Position numbers and translations under genes: made by a program. A stretch of 64,000 bases of DNA from Thiotrichales bacterium 19S3-11. GTDB taxonomy: Bacteria; Pseudomonadota; Gammaproteobacteria; Francisellales; Francisellaceae. Of the stretch, positions 18,017 through 27,016 are shown piece after piece (within the stretch, counting starts at the first letter, position 1; each line of letters opens with the position of its first letter). Where the stretch lies: positions 1-64,000 of the forward strand of contig JAKJJU010000008.1 in the NCBI GenBank assembly GCA_021713295.1, in the 5' to 3' direction. The notes below the pieces were generated by a model that was not told the DNA's origin, made no database searches, and was given only the letters and a program-made list of their open reading frames with translations.

Positions 18017-19243
18017 CTATACGCTTACTTTTAGCATTTTAGTTATTTTTACTAAACTATCTGCAAAATAATTTACTTCTTTAATAGTATTATACACTCC
18101 AAATGAAGCTCTTACGGTGGATGGTACTTGAAATGAGACTAACAGCGGTTGTGCACAGTGGTGACCTGTGCGTACAGCAACACCATAGGTATCTAGCAAC
18201 ATGCCAATATCATTTGCATGAATACCATCGATAACAAACGTTAATACTGCTGCTTTACTCTTTAGCGTACCAAGTATTTTCAAGCCTTCAATTTCATTTA
18301 ACCGTCTAGTTGCAACCTCTAGCAACTTGGCTTCATGTTCTTTGATCGTATCTAAACCAATAGCTCGAACAAAATTTAATGCTTCTTTAAATGCAATAAC
18401 ACCTGCAATATTCGGTGTACCTGCCTCAAAATTATGTGGAAATTCGGCATACGTTGTTTTTTCAAATGAAACACTTTCAATCATATTTCCACCACCTTGA
18501 TAGGGTGGCATTTTTTCAATAAATGAGTCAGCAACATAAAGCACACCTACTCCCGTTGGCCCATAAAGCTTATGTGCTGAAAATGTGTAAAAATCACAAC
18601 CTAAGGCTTGAACATCAACCAACTCATGAATAACACCCTGAGCACCATCGATACATACAGCAGCATTGTAATTTTTTGCTAAGGCAATCATTTTTTCAAC
18701 TGGATTGATAGTACCTAACACATTGGAAATATGCGTAATTGAAACAAGTTTTGTTTTATCTGATAACAAGGCTTGATAGGCATCCAAATCTAATGAACCA
18801 TCGTCTAATACAGGAATAACTTTAATAATTAACCCTTTTTCCTCTGCTATCATTTGCCAAGGAACAATATTTGCGTGATGTTCCATCACAGATAAAATAA
18901 TTTCATCGCCTTCTTGAAAATAAAACTGTTTTAATGATTGCGCAACAAGATTAATACTTTCGGTTGTTCCTTTTGTAAAGACAATATGACGAGGGCTCTT
19001 AGCAGAAATAAACTCAGCCACAGTGTTTCGTGTTGCCTCAAATGCATCTGTAGCTTTATCACTAATTTGGTAAGCGCCACGATGGACATTCGCATACCCC
19101 TTCGTATAAACTTCATTAATCTTATCAATGACACAACGTGGTTTTTGCGCTGAAGCCGCTGTGTCTAAAAAACACAATGGCTTATCATGCATCGTTTCAT
19201 TTAATATTGGAAACTCATTTCTAATTGATTGAATATCTATCAT
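18017..19243 (-). CDS. sufS: cysteine desulfurase SufS
   Basis: PLP enzyme that takes sulfur from cysteine for cluster assembly. It is 408 residues from ATG 19243; a longer TTG start at 19282 would add 13 unusual residues. The PLP lysine is in FSAHKLYGPTGVGVLY, His in VMEHHANIVPWQ, and the catalytic Cys in RTGHHCAQPL. The family N-terminus EFPILNETMHDKPLCFLD is normal. No sufE or sufU is adjacent. It heads the sufS-sufA-sufT-coaD-fdx run. Confidence 0.97.
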   Translation of the reverse strand: MIDIQSIRNEFPILNETMHDKPLCFLDTAASAQKPRCVIDKINEVYTKGYANVHRGAYQISDKATDAFEATRNTVAEFISAKSPRHIVFTKGTTESINLVAQSLKQFYFQEGDEIILSVMEHHANIVPWQMIAEEKGLIIKVIPVLDDGSLDLDAYQALLSDKTKLVSITHISNVLGTINPVEKMIALAKNYNAAVCIDGAQGVIHELVDVQALGCDFYTFSAHKLYGPTGVGVLYVADSFIEKMPPYQGGGNMIESVSFEKTTYAEFPHNFEAGTPNIAGVIAFKEALNFVRAIGLDTIKEHEAKLLEVATRRLNEIEGLKILGTLKSKAAVLTFVIDGIHANDIGMLLDTYGVAVRTGHHCAQPLLVSFQVPSTVRASFGVYNTIKEVNYFADSLVKITKMLKVSV

Positions 19244-19271
19244 TTTCACAACTTTCTTTTTAATTAAATTT

Positions 19272-19311
19272 GCATTTTTCAAATGCTTTTGAAAATCGAT
19301 CTTGAATTATA
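19272..19311 (-). promoter_or_regulatory. sufS leader: -10 hexamer and short palindromes
   Basis: Minus-strand TATAAT (19311-19306) lies about 62 bases before the sufS ATG, with a poor -35. Downstream, GCATTT (19272-19277) pairs with AAATGC (19281-19286) around 3 bases. A partly overlapping TTTTC/GAAAA palindrome could form as an alternative. Confidence 0.35.
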
Positions 19312-19358
19312 CGCTAGTTAATCAATAAATATAAGTATTAGTGAGGTTTATTTTATCT

Positions 19359-20303
19359 TCAACAAAAACTCACCACATGACTAATTGATTCTGCATCACT
19401 TAACCCCATAATTAATCGATCCAAACCTAATGCTACACCAGCACACCGAGGCAAACCCGATTTTAAAGCAGCCAACAAATTATGATCAATGGGAACCAGT
19501 ACTTTAGCTTCATTTTCCCTTATCTCCAGATCAGAATCAAAACGTTTTTTTTGCTCTATTTCATCTGTTAATTCATAATAGCCATTCGCTAACTCAAGCC
19601 CTTGATAAAAACACTCAAACCTTGCTGCAACTTTACCTTCGTCTGTTTCAATAACACGAGCTAATGCACTTTGCTCTTTTGTATAGTGATAAATAAAATA
19701 AAATAGATCTTTTTCTAAATATGGCTCAATACAATAAGAAAATAATAATTCTAGTGCATGATAGCGCGTTACTAAATCTAATCCTTGTATTTCTCCAACC
19801 TTCTCTTTAACTAAGTTTTGAAGAGCTTCAAGTTTCTCCACATGTGGGTTTAACCCTAAAAACTTTTCAAATATCTCACCATATGTCACCATCTCAAATT
19901 GAATTGATGGTAATAACATTTGCATTAAACTTTTAATTTCATCCATTAACTGATGATGATCAATACCAACTCGATACCATTCAAGCATACTAAATTCAAA
20001 GTTATGTTTTGAACTTTTTTCCTCGTTTCTAAATGCCTTGGATAATTGATAAATACTACCACTACCTGCAGCTAATAAACGCTTCATGGCATATTCTGGT
20101 GAACTTTGTAAATAACCTTGGCCATACAAAGTATCGACTTTAAAAGTTTCTATATAGGGATCTGTTACTGGGTTAGGCATTAATAGTGGTGTTTCAACTT
20201 CTAAAACACCTAAATGCTCAAAAAAAATTCTTATTTTCTTGATTACATGTGCCCTAAAATGCAACATTTCAACTGTTGTTGATGGTTTCCATGAGTCAGA
20301 CAT
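19359..20303 (-). CDS. epmA: EpmA, EF-P beta-lysine ligase (PoxA/GenX)
   Basis: A class II lysyl-tRNA-synthetase paralogue that attaches (R)-beta-lysine to elongation factor P. It has only the catalytic core (314 residues) without an anticodon domain. Motif 1 is around GVLEVETPLLMPNPVTDPYI, motif 2 includes AFRNEEKSSKHNFEFSMLEW and motif 3 AGVALGLDRLIMGL. ATG 20303 (MSDSWKP) matches the family start; a longer start at 20321 is less likely. It overlaps the recJ end by 8 bases. EpmB and EF-P are not in the window. Confidence 0.95.
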   Translation of the reverse strand: MSDSWKPSTTVEMLHFRAHVIKKIRIFFEHLGVLEVETPLLMPNPVTDPYIETFKVDTLYGQGYLQSSPEYAMKRLLAAGSGSIYQLSKAFRNEEKSSKHNFEFSMLEWYRVGIDHHQLMDEIKSLMQMLLPSIQFEMVTYGEIFEKFLGLNPHVEKLEALQNLVKEKVGEIQGLDLVTRYHALELLFSYCIEPYLEKDLFYFIYHYTKEQSALARVIETDEGKVAARFECFYQGLELANGYYELTDEIEQKKRFDSDLEIRENEAKVLVPIDHNLLAALKSGLPRCAGVALGLDRLIMGLSDAESISHVVSFC

Positions 20304-22056
20304 AATCACAATACTCAACAATCAAGCCTAAAGAACGCCGATTATTAAATTCTTCCTCATTCAAACGAAACGCCATCTCTAAATAGTCACCTTTTTGAAA
20401 TTTAAATGATTGCGGATGACGAGAAGCAAAAAACCAAATTGCCTTATATTCTTTACCAGAATGACTACGAACCAATAACTGCTGATGCTCCAAAGTCTTG
20501 CCAACAAAACGATGAGAAACAAGCTCTCCTTTTAATGTAAATACTGGCGCATCAAATTCTCGCCCAAACGGTTCAATTTGATTTAAAAGTTCAATTGTTT
20601 CAAGTGTTAATCTATCATCATCAATAACTCCATCTGTATAAATTTCAGGCCCTAAACTTTGATAATCAACTTTTGCTTGAACCAACGATTCAAACAATGC
20701 CTCAAATGCATCTAAATCAGCTTTTTTTATGGTTAAACCAGCCGCCATTTTATGACCGCCATATTTAATTAGTAAATCAGGGTTAATTTGATGAATTTGA
20801 TCAAGTAGCTCTTTTAGATGAACTGCCTCAATACTTCTCGCTGAAGCAGTTATTATATCCGGCTCATTTAACTTTGGTGAAAAAAATACAACTGGCCGTC
20901 CAAACGTATCTTTAATACGACTAGCGGCAATGCCATGCACGCCTGCATGACCATCTTCAAGATAAATGCAAATGGATGCCTTATCCTTATCAAGTTGCGC
21001 CTTAGCATCATTAAGAGCTTGATCTAACATTTTCTTTTGAATTGCTTTACGCATTTGATTTTGTTTACTTAATTCATCAACCCAACAAATAGCTTCATCT
21101 TTAGATTCAGATAATAAAAAACTTACGGAAGAATAAGCATCAGATAAACGGCCATCACTATTTAATAACGGTCCAACTGTAAACCCTAAGTATTCCGCAT
21201 TAATTTTATATGGAAATATTTGACGTATTGCTTGCCAACACGGTCTCGTTGAATCAGCAATTTGCCTTAATCCTGCTTTTACAACTGCACGATTATTAAC
21301 ACTTTTAGCCATTGAAACACAATCAGCAACCGTTCCCACAGCAACAAAATCAAGCACACTTTTTAAATCAACTGATTGCGCAATATCCCCACGCTCAATT
21401 AAACGTTTTCTTACCGCAGCCATTAATAACCAAGCAACCATACAACCTGCGATAAATGGGTCAGGAAACTTACAATCATCCCGAGTTGGATTCAAAACTG
21501 CAATAGCACTTTTAGGAATACCCTCTAATGCAATAGCATGATGATCAGTAACAATAACGTCAATTCCTTGTGATTTAAGTAGTCTGATTCTGGGCTCATC
21601 CGTACTACCATTGTCCGCAGTAATAATCAAACTGGGTCTAATGGCATCATTTAGAATACGCTTCGCTAATGCATCCGACAAACCATAACCCTCTTCCATG
21701 CGATGGCCAATATAAGAGCGAAGCTTTTCTTTAGGATGCTCAAACCATTTGGTTAATGCCTCAAATATGACTGCATGAGAAGTTTGTCCGTCACAATCAT
21801 GATCTGTCTCAATACCAATAATTTCTTGATTGGCTAACGCCTCGATTAAACGCTGGCTTGCCTTGTCCATATCCGCTAATAAAAATGGATTGTCTAAAAA
21901 TGAAAGTTTAGGCTGTGCAACTTGTTCAGCTTTATCAAAACCTTCAGGTAAACGAGCAGCTATAATTTTTGATAATAACTCCGGAATACCTGAACGGCAC
22001 AAATTTTGATATATTTTCTGATTGACAGAACGCTCTTTAATTAATGGTTTTAACAT
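20296..22056 (-). CDS. recJ: single-stranded-DNA exonuclease RecJ
   Basis: 5'-3' exonuclease of recombination and mismatch repair, 586 residues. DHH-family motif I reads DHDCDGQTS and motif III VIVTDHHAIA; PFIAGCMVAWLLMAA and FVAVGTVADCV are conserved; the DHHA1 domain has YGGHKMAAGLTI; an OB-like C-terminus follows. The length matches the E. coli enzyme. It is co-transcribed with epmA downstream. Confidence 0.97.
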   Translation of the reverse strand: MLKPLIKERSVNQKIYQNLCRSGIPELLSKIIAARLPEGFDKAEQVAQPKLSFLDNPFLLADMDKASQRLIEALANQEIIGIETDHDCDGQTSHAVIFEALTKWFEHPKEKLRSYIGHRMEEGYGLSDALAKRILNDAIRPSLIITADNGSTDEPRIRLLKSQGIDVIVTDHHAIALEGIPKSAIAVLNPTRDDCKFPDPFIAGCMVAWLLMAAVRKRLIERGDIAQSVDLKSVLDFVAVGTVADCVSMAKSVNNRAVVKAGLRQIADSTRPCWQAIRQIFPYKINAEYLGFTVGPLLNSDGRLSDAYSSVSFLLSESKDEAICWVDELSKQNQMRKAIQKKMLDQALNDAKAQLDKDKASICIYLEDGHAGVHGIAASRIKDTFGRPVVFFSPKLNEPDIITASARSIEAVHLKELLDQIHQINPDLLIKYGGHKMAAGLTIKKADLDAFEALFESLVQAKVDYQSLGPEIYTDGVIDDDRLTLETIELLNQIEPFGREFDAPVFTLKGELVSHRFVGKTLEHQQLLVRSHSGKEYKAIWFFASRHPQSFKFQKGDYLEMAFRLNEEEFNNRRSLGLIVEYCDYV

Positions 22057-22092
22057 AAACTTAAACTGCCCTAAATAAGGTTTATTATAAAA

Positions 22093-23205
22093 CTAAGCAC
22101 TTGTTAATGCACTTACTTGCCTATTTTTACGATTGGCCCGCTGAATATGGGCAAAGCAGACATTAACCGTTGCTTTTACTAATGATGCAAGCGGAATTGC
22201 AAAAAACAATCCCCAAAAGCCCCAAATACCACCAAAAAATAATACTGCAGCAATCACTGCTATTGGGTGCAAATTAACAGCCTCTGAAAATAATAGAGGG
22301 ACTAAGACATTGCCATCTAATGCTTGAATTATAAAATATACCAATAAAACATACACTAAAGTCATACTTAAACCAAACTGCATAACTGCTACAATAACAA
22401 CGGGTATCGTGATAATTACCATACCCACATAGGGTATAATCACCGACAAACCAACACCGACTGCTAATAACAAGGCATAATTCATACCAAAAATGATAAA
22501 TCCTATATAGGTTACCGTACCAACAATAATAAGTTCAAAACACTTACCCTTTACATAATTTGATAATTGTGGCTTTAACTCATCCCAAACCTGAATTACA
22601 GCGCCCCTTTGCTGCGGCAATAAGCCAGTAACCCAATGAATTAATTGTTGCTTATCTTTTAAGTAAAAAAATACTGATAGAGGAACTAAAAAGGCATAAA
22701 CCAATAAATAAACAACACTCGGTAAAGAAGAAATAGACAACGACACTAACGTTTTACCAAAGCTTGCTAACCTTGCCATTTGCACATTAGCGCCTGCATT
22801 TAATATTGAATCTATTTGTGTGGTTGATAGATATTGTGGATAACGCTCCGATAATGCATAAAGTTGAGTTTTAAATGATGTATAAATATCAGGCAGAGAC
22901 CTTGCCAACTCAACCGCTTGATGAATAATCATTGGAACTAAAAATAAGAAAATAGCACAAACAAATGCTAAAAATACTAAAAAGACAATAATGACAGATA
23001 GCGTTTGAGAAATTTTTAAATAACGATGTAAAAATTTAACCGGCGTATCTAAGATAAAGGCAATGACGATACCTGCTAATAATGGCGCTAATATTGCACC
23101 AAAAAAGCTTAAAAATAAAAAAACAACAACAAGAACTAAGATAAAAACTGCTGTTTCCATTGAATCAAAGCGAGATTTATACCATCGAGAAATAAAGTCA
23201 AGCAT
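22093..23205 (-). CDS. AI-2E/PerM family transporter
   Basis: A polytopic inner-membrane protein of 370 residues. It has 7-8 helices with a soluble part at about 125-200, and the family stretch GLSVIIPYVGMVIITIPVV near residue 255. The beginning, MLDFISRWYKSRF, closely resembles PerM. I chose ATG 23205; a TTG at 23220 would add five residues. Substrate is unknown for most of the family. It is divergent from the symporter gene. Confidence 0.88.
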   Translation of the reverse strand: MLDFISRWYKSRFDSMETAVFILVLVVVFLFLSFFGAILAPLLAGIVIAFILDTPVKFLHRYLKISQTLSVIIVFLVFLAFVCAIFLFLVPMIIHQAVELARSLPDIYTSFKTQLYALSERYPQYLSTTQIDSILNAGANVQMARLASFGKTLVSLSISSLPSVVYLLVYAFLVPLSVFFYLKDKQQLIHWVTGLLPQQRGAVIQVWDELKPQLSNYVKGKCFELIIVGTVTYIGFIIFGMNYALLLAVGVGLSVIIPYVGMVIITIPVVIVAVMQFGLSMTLVYVLLVYFIIQALDGNVLVPLLFSEAVNLHPIAVIAAVLFFGGIWGFWGLFFAIPLASLVKATVNVCFAHIQRANRKNRQVSALTSA

Positions 23206-23337
23206 TCCTTCTGATCCCAAAATTGTAATATCATTTAAAACTTTGCTCCAGTTTGCCTGACTGTAATAAACCGTGCAAGTGAATTTTTCTTATGCTAAAG
23301 TCAAGTGTAGTATAACTAGTAATGGAGATATTAGTGG

Positions 23338-24588
23338 ATGCAGCAAGAAAAAGGCTTAACTAAAAAAATTCTAATTGGTATTGTTCTCGGTTTAATAGTT
23401 GGCCTAGCATTACACCCTTTTGCAAGTAATCAATGGATTTATGCCTACCTAACTGAAGGCCTACTTGATACACTGGGTGTGATCTTTATTACGCTTATGA
23501 AAATGTTGGTTGTTCCACTAATATTTGTATCAATTGTCTGTGGCGCGAGTAATTTATCAGATCCTAAATCACTTGGTCGTATTGGCATTAAAACTCTACT
23601 ACTTTACTTATTAACCACAGCAGTTGCTATTACCTTCGCTATTACTTTTGCAAGTCTATTTCAAGTAGGTAAAGGTGCCGATTTTCAAATTGACTTATCA
23701 ACAATTGAAATTAGCGCTCCTAACACAATGAAGGAAACACTACTAAGTTTATTTACCGCCAACCCAATTGCTGCTTTAGCTCAAGGCAACATGCTTCAAA
23801 TTATTGTTTTTTCTTTGCTTTTTGGAGTATCAATTAGCCTAAGCGGAGAAGCAGGCTCAAGAATCAAAACTTTTTTTGATGATATTAATGCTGTTATTAT
23901 GTCCTTAGTTCATATCGTACTACGTTTTACCCCCTACGGTGTATTTGCATTAATTGCTAAATTAGCAATTACAACTGAACCTGAAAAAATCTTACATTTA
24001 CTTGGCTATTTTGCTACTGTACTATTCGTGCTATTTGTACATTTATTTATTACAAACTCATTTCTACTTGGCATACTAGGTCGTTTAAACCCAATTATAT
24101 TTTTTAAAAAAATGCTCCCTAATCAATTATTTGCATTTTCAACATCCAGCAGTAATGCAACAATCCCTGTAACTCTTGAAACTGTAGAAAACCATTTGGG
24201 TGTAAATAAACGCGTTTCAGGCTTTACTGTGCCATTAGGTGCAACTATCAACATGGATGGTACATCAATTATGCAAGGCGTTGCTACTGTATTTATTGCA
24301 CATGTTTATAATATTGATTTAAGTCTAAGTGCTTATTTAATTATTATTGCCACTGCAACATTAAGCTCTATAGGAACTGCAGGCATACCCAGTGTTGGTC
24401 TAATTACCTTAACTTTAGTACTAACTCAAGTTGGTCTTCCTGTTGAAGGAATTGCATTAATTATAGGTATCGATCGTATTCTAGATATGGTTAGAACCGC
24501 TGTAAATATTACAGGTGATGCTGCCGTTACAACCCTTGTTGCAAAAAGTGAAAAAGAAATCAATTTAGACTGTTATAACGCGGCATAA
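23338..24588 (+). CDS. dicarboxylate/amino acid:cation symporter (DAACS family)
   Basis: A 416-residue secondary transporter of the GltP/GltT/DctA family. The serine-rich re-entrant loop appears as FSTSSSNATIPVTLE, helix 7 as PLGATINMDGTSIM (NMDGT motif), and helix 8 as IDRILDMVRTAVNITGD, the substrate- and cation-binding residues. It probably takes up glutamate, aspartate or C4-dicarboxylates. GGAG lies 10 bases before the ATG. Confidence 0.95.
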   Translation: MQQEKGLTKKILIGIVLGLIVGLALHPFASNQWIYAYLTEGLLDTLGVIFITLMKMLVVPLIFVSIVCGASNLSDPKSLGRIGIKTLLLYLLTTAVAITFAITFASLFQVGKGADFQIDLSTIEISAPNTMKETLLSLFTANPIAALAQGNMLQIIVFSLLFGVSISLSGEAGSRIKTFFDDINAVIMSLVHIVLRFTPYGVFALIAKLAITTEPEKILHLLGYFATVLFVLFVHLFITNSFLLGILGRLNPIIFFKKMLPNQLFAFSTSSSNATIPVTLETVENHLGVNKRVSGFTVPLGATINMDGTSIMQGVATVFIAHVYNIDLSLSAYLIIIATATLSSIGTAGIPSVGLITLTLVLTQVGLPVEGIALIIGIDRILDMVRTAVNITGDAAVTTLVAKSEKEINLDCYNAA

Positions 24589-24677
24589 CTCAATCTATTT
24601 TTATTAACGATTGTGCTTATATCAATGGAGTTCGCTATAATTATTTATATAACAATACTAGCGGACACCTCAAGCTA

Positions 24678-25811
24678 ATGGCTGATATTCAAAAAAAGTT
24701 TAAAATTTATTTAGATCCTGCGTCTTCTTGTGCTAGGTCTGCACTTAAAGCATCTAATATGATGCTTACACCAGATGTAAATTGTGCAAATATATTATGG
24801 CTTAGAAAAGGGTATCAGGCTTACTACAATAATTTAAGGTCATTCCAATGGCTTAATCATTTTCCAAATGAAACTAATTTAAGTAATAAGGGCAAACTTA
24901 CTGAAAATTTAAAGCAATACGATACAGTAACTAGTTCAGATTTAAGCATTTCAGAGTTTTATCAAGAGAGTTATTGCCTTTATGATAAAGGAGAAATTTA
25001 TGCTTTCCTAGATACAATCTCAAGAAATGATACAATCTGGATATTAAAGCCAAATACTTTATCTAAAGGAAGAGGCATTAAAATAGTACCAAAAACTAGT
25101 AAATTCAGTCAGTTACTCTCTAATATTAAATACCCTTATCAGCTTCAATTTGATAATCAAGCCCCATGTCAATATATTGCTCAACGTTATATTAAAAACC
25201 CTCTTCTATTAAACAACCGAAAATCTGAAATTAGAATATATTGGTTAATTACAAGCCTAAATCCTTTAGTTGCTTTCGTCTATTCTCAAGGCACCGTCCG
25301 GCTAAATAGTGAGGCATTCCAATTAGCTAACTTTGATAATCCGCTGATACATATCACTAACATATACCAACAAAAAAAATATAATAAAAATATTAATAAC
25401 CAACGTTTAAAATGGTCATTTGATGAATTAGATCAATATCTTTATTTAAAAAATATCACGCAAGAGAAAAACTTTAGTCAAAGCATGCTCATACCAAAAA
25501 TCAAACAAATATTATTCTATGTCCTTAATGCAACTAAAAATAAATTAAATAATAACCTATTAAATGAAGGCTATTTTGGACTCTATGGTGCTGACTTTAT
25601 CCTTGATAGCAACTTACAACCTTGGCTTACTGAAATTCAAAAGGGGCCTGGTCTTAGTTGGAGTGACCCCATCAAAAAAGGTCTGATACCGCCTATGCTT
25701 AACGAAACCATTCAAATTATTTCAGAAATAGCTTATAAAAAACGGCTAAATCAGAGCCTAACTAATCTAAGCTCAATACAAAATTTTCAATATTTAGTTA
25801 ATGAAGCTTAA
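24678..25811 (+). CDS. tubulin-tyrosine-ligase (TTL)-like ATP-grasp protein
   Basis: A 377-residue cytoplasmic protein with the TTL fold, which in eukaryotes ligates amino acids to tubulin tails. Seen: NHFPNE (60-65, as in the TTL NHFP block), ATP-binding WILKP with Lys124 and SKGRGIKI (129-136), QRYIKNPLLL (169-178), KSEIRIYWLITS with Arg186, YSQGTVRLNSEAF (202-214), and the Mg-binding end FGLYGADFILD (300-310) plus LTEIQKGPGL with Glu319. TTL's EVN is EIQ here. Bacteria lack tubulin of this kind, so the acceptor is unknown: a bacterial protein or peptide, or a host protein if exported. It ends 2 bases from the convergent ada gene. Confidence 0.85.
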   Translation: MADIQKKFKIYLDPASSCARSALKASNMMLTPDVNCANILWLRKGYQAYYNNLRSFQWLNHFPNETNLSNKGKLTENLKQYDTVTSSDLSISEFYQESYCLYDKGEIYAFLDTISRNDTIWILKPNTLSKGRGIKIVPKTSKFSQLLSNIKYPYQLQFDNQAPCQYIAQRYIKNPLLLNNRKSEIRIYWLITSLNPLVAFVYSQGTVRLNSEAFQLANFDNPLIHITNIYQQKKYNKNINNQRLKWSFDELDQYLYLKNITQEKNFSQSMLIPKIKQILFYVLNATKNKLNNNLLNEGYFGLYGADFILDSNLQPWLTEIQKGPGLSWSDPIKKGLIPPMLNETIQIISEIAYKKRLNQSLTNLSSIQNFQYLVNEA

Positions 25812-25813
25812 TC

Positions 25814-26866
25814 TTAAACATTTGTATGTCTATTTTTCTCATGCTTCAATAACCAATCCTTCCTAGAAATACCACCACCATAGCCACCTAATGCCCCATT
25901 TGCATTAATTACACGGTGACAGGGAATAATAATTGCCAGCTGATTGGCGCCATTGGCATTTGCAACAGCACGGAATGCCTTAGGGTGATCTATGGCCTTG
26001 GCTACTTCAAGATAAGATAATGTTTTACCTGGTTGAATTTCTTGCAGCGTATGCCAAACTTTTTTCTGAAATTCAGAACCCAATAAATAAATTGGCGTTA
26101 TAAACTTGAATGATTTAGCTGAAAAATAAGCCATTAATTCACTTTTAATTTGTTCAATTATCTTCGTACTACCTGGTATAACACCCAGTTTCAGGCGTTT
26201 TCTCAATCGCTCAATTTCTCTTTCTAAGCCTCTGCGCTCAATAAATTCAAGTAAATACAGATAATCATTATCTGCAATTGCAATCATTGGCCCTAAGGGT
26301 GAATCAATCCAGCTAGCTGATAAGACTTTACCATCTGTTCGATTGGGCACTGTACCCATAATTTTTGAAAATGCATCACAAAAGCCACTGGCTGAGTCAT
26401 AACCTGCCTCTAACTGTGAATCTATCACAGAAGCACCTAATTTAATTTGCTTCATTGCCAAACCCATTCTTCTTGATCTAGCATACTCTATAAAAGTCAT
26501 ATTAAATCGTTTTTTAAACTGCCTCCTTGCTGTTGACTCATCAACACCAATTGCTCTGAAATCTTCATCTTTCCAACGCTTAGTCGGATCTTTTTCTACA
26601 ACTTCAATCAGTTTCTTAATAACAGAAGACATCTGGTGCGGTGGTAATAAAGGCTTGCAGCGTTGACAAGGTCTATAAGCAGCTAATAGGGCTTCTTTAG
26701 CTGTTTCAAAAAACTCACAATTTTCAAAATTGGGCTTTTTAGCAGGGCATGAAGCATGGCAAAAAATACCGGTTGTTTTTACGCCTACATAAAAAAGTCC
26801 ATCATATTTGGCATTTTTTTCAATCAATGCCTGATAGTATCGTTGTTTCTTCTGTTCAGCAATCAT
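25814..26866 (-). CDS. ada: Ada, bifunctional DNA methyl-repair protein and regulator
   Basis: A 350-residue protein with the full Ada layout. The N-terminal zinc/methylphosphotriester domain has Cys36, Cys40, Cys67 and Cys70 (FCHASC, RPCQRC). An AraC-type HTH spans about 85-170. The C-terminal O6-methylguanine methyltransferase has the acceptor Cys316 in IIPCHRVINANGALGGYGGG. Methylation of the first zinc Cys turns Ada into an activator in known systems. No alkA or alkB is next to it. Confidence 0.96.
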   Translation of the reverse strand: MIAEQKKQRYYQALIEKNAKYDGLFYVGVKTTGIFCHASCPAKKPNFENCEFFETAKEALLAAYRPCQRCKPLLPPHQMSSVIKKLIEVVEKDPTKRWKDEDFRAIGVDESTARRQFKKRFNMTFIEYARSRRMGLAMKQIKLGASVIDSQLEAGYDSASGFCDAFSKIMGTVPNRTDGKVLSASWIDSPLGPMIAIADNDYLYLLEFIERRGLEREIERLRKRLKLGVIPGSTKIIEQIKSELMAYFSAKSFKFITPIYLLGSEFQKKVWHTLQEIQPGKTLSYLEVAKAIDHPKAFRAVANANGANQLAIIIPCHRVINANGALGGYGGGISRKDWLLKHEKNRHTNV

Positions 26867-27016
26867 TTTATTTTCTCTATTTTAGCTAGTATTAGACATA
26901 CTATATCAAGCTTTTACAAGCATTGCTTACGAAAATCAGGCATGGAATTTTTGTAGAATGGAAAGTTTAACTTTATGATTATATTATTAAATAGACTTAT
27001 TTTTTTGAAAGGTGAC

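Noticed and set aside
19359-20303. EpmA read as a lysyl-tRNA synthetase
   Set aside because: The protein has only the catalytic core and lacks the anticodon-binding domain.
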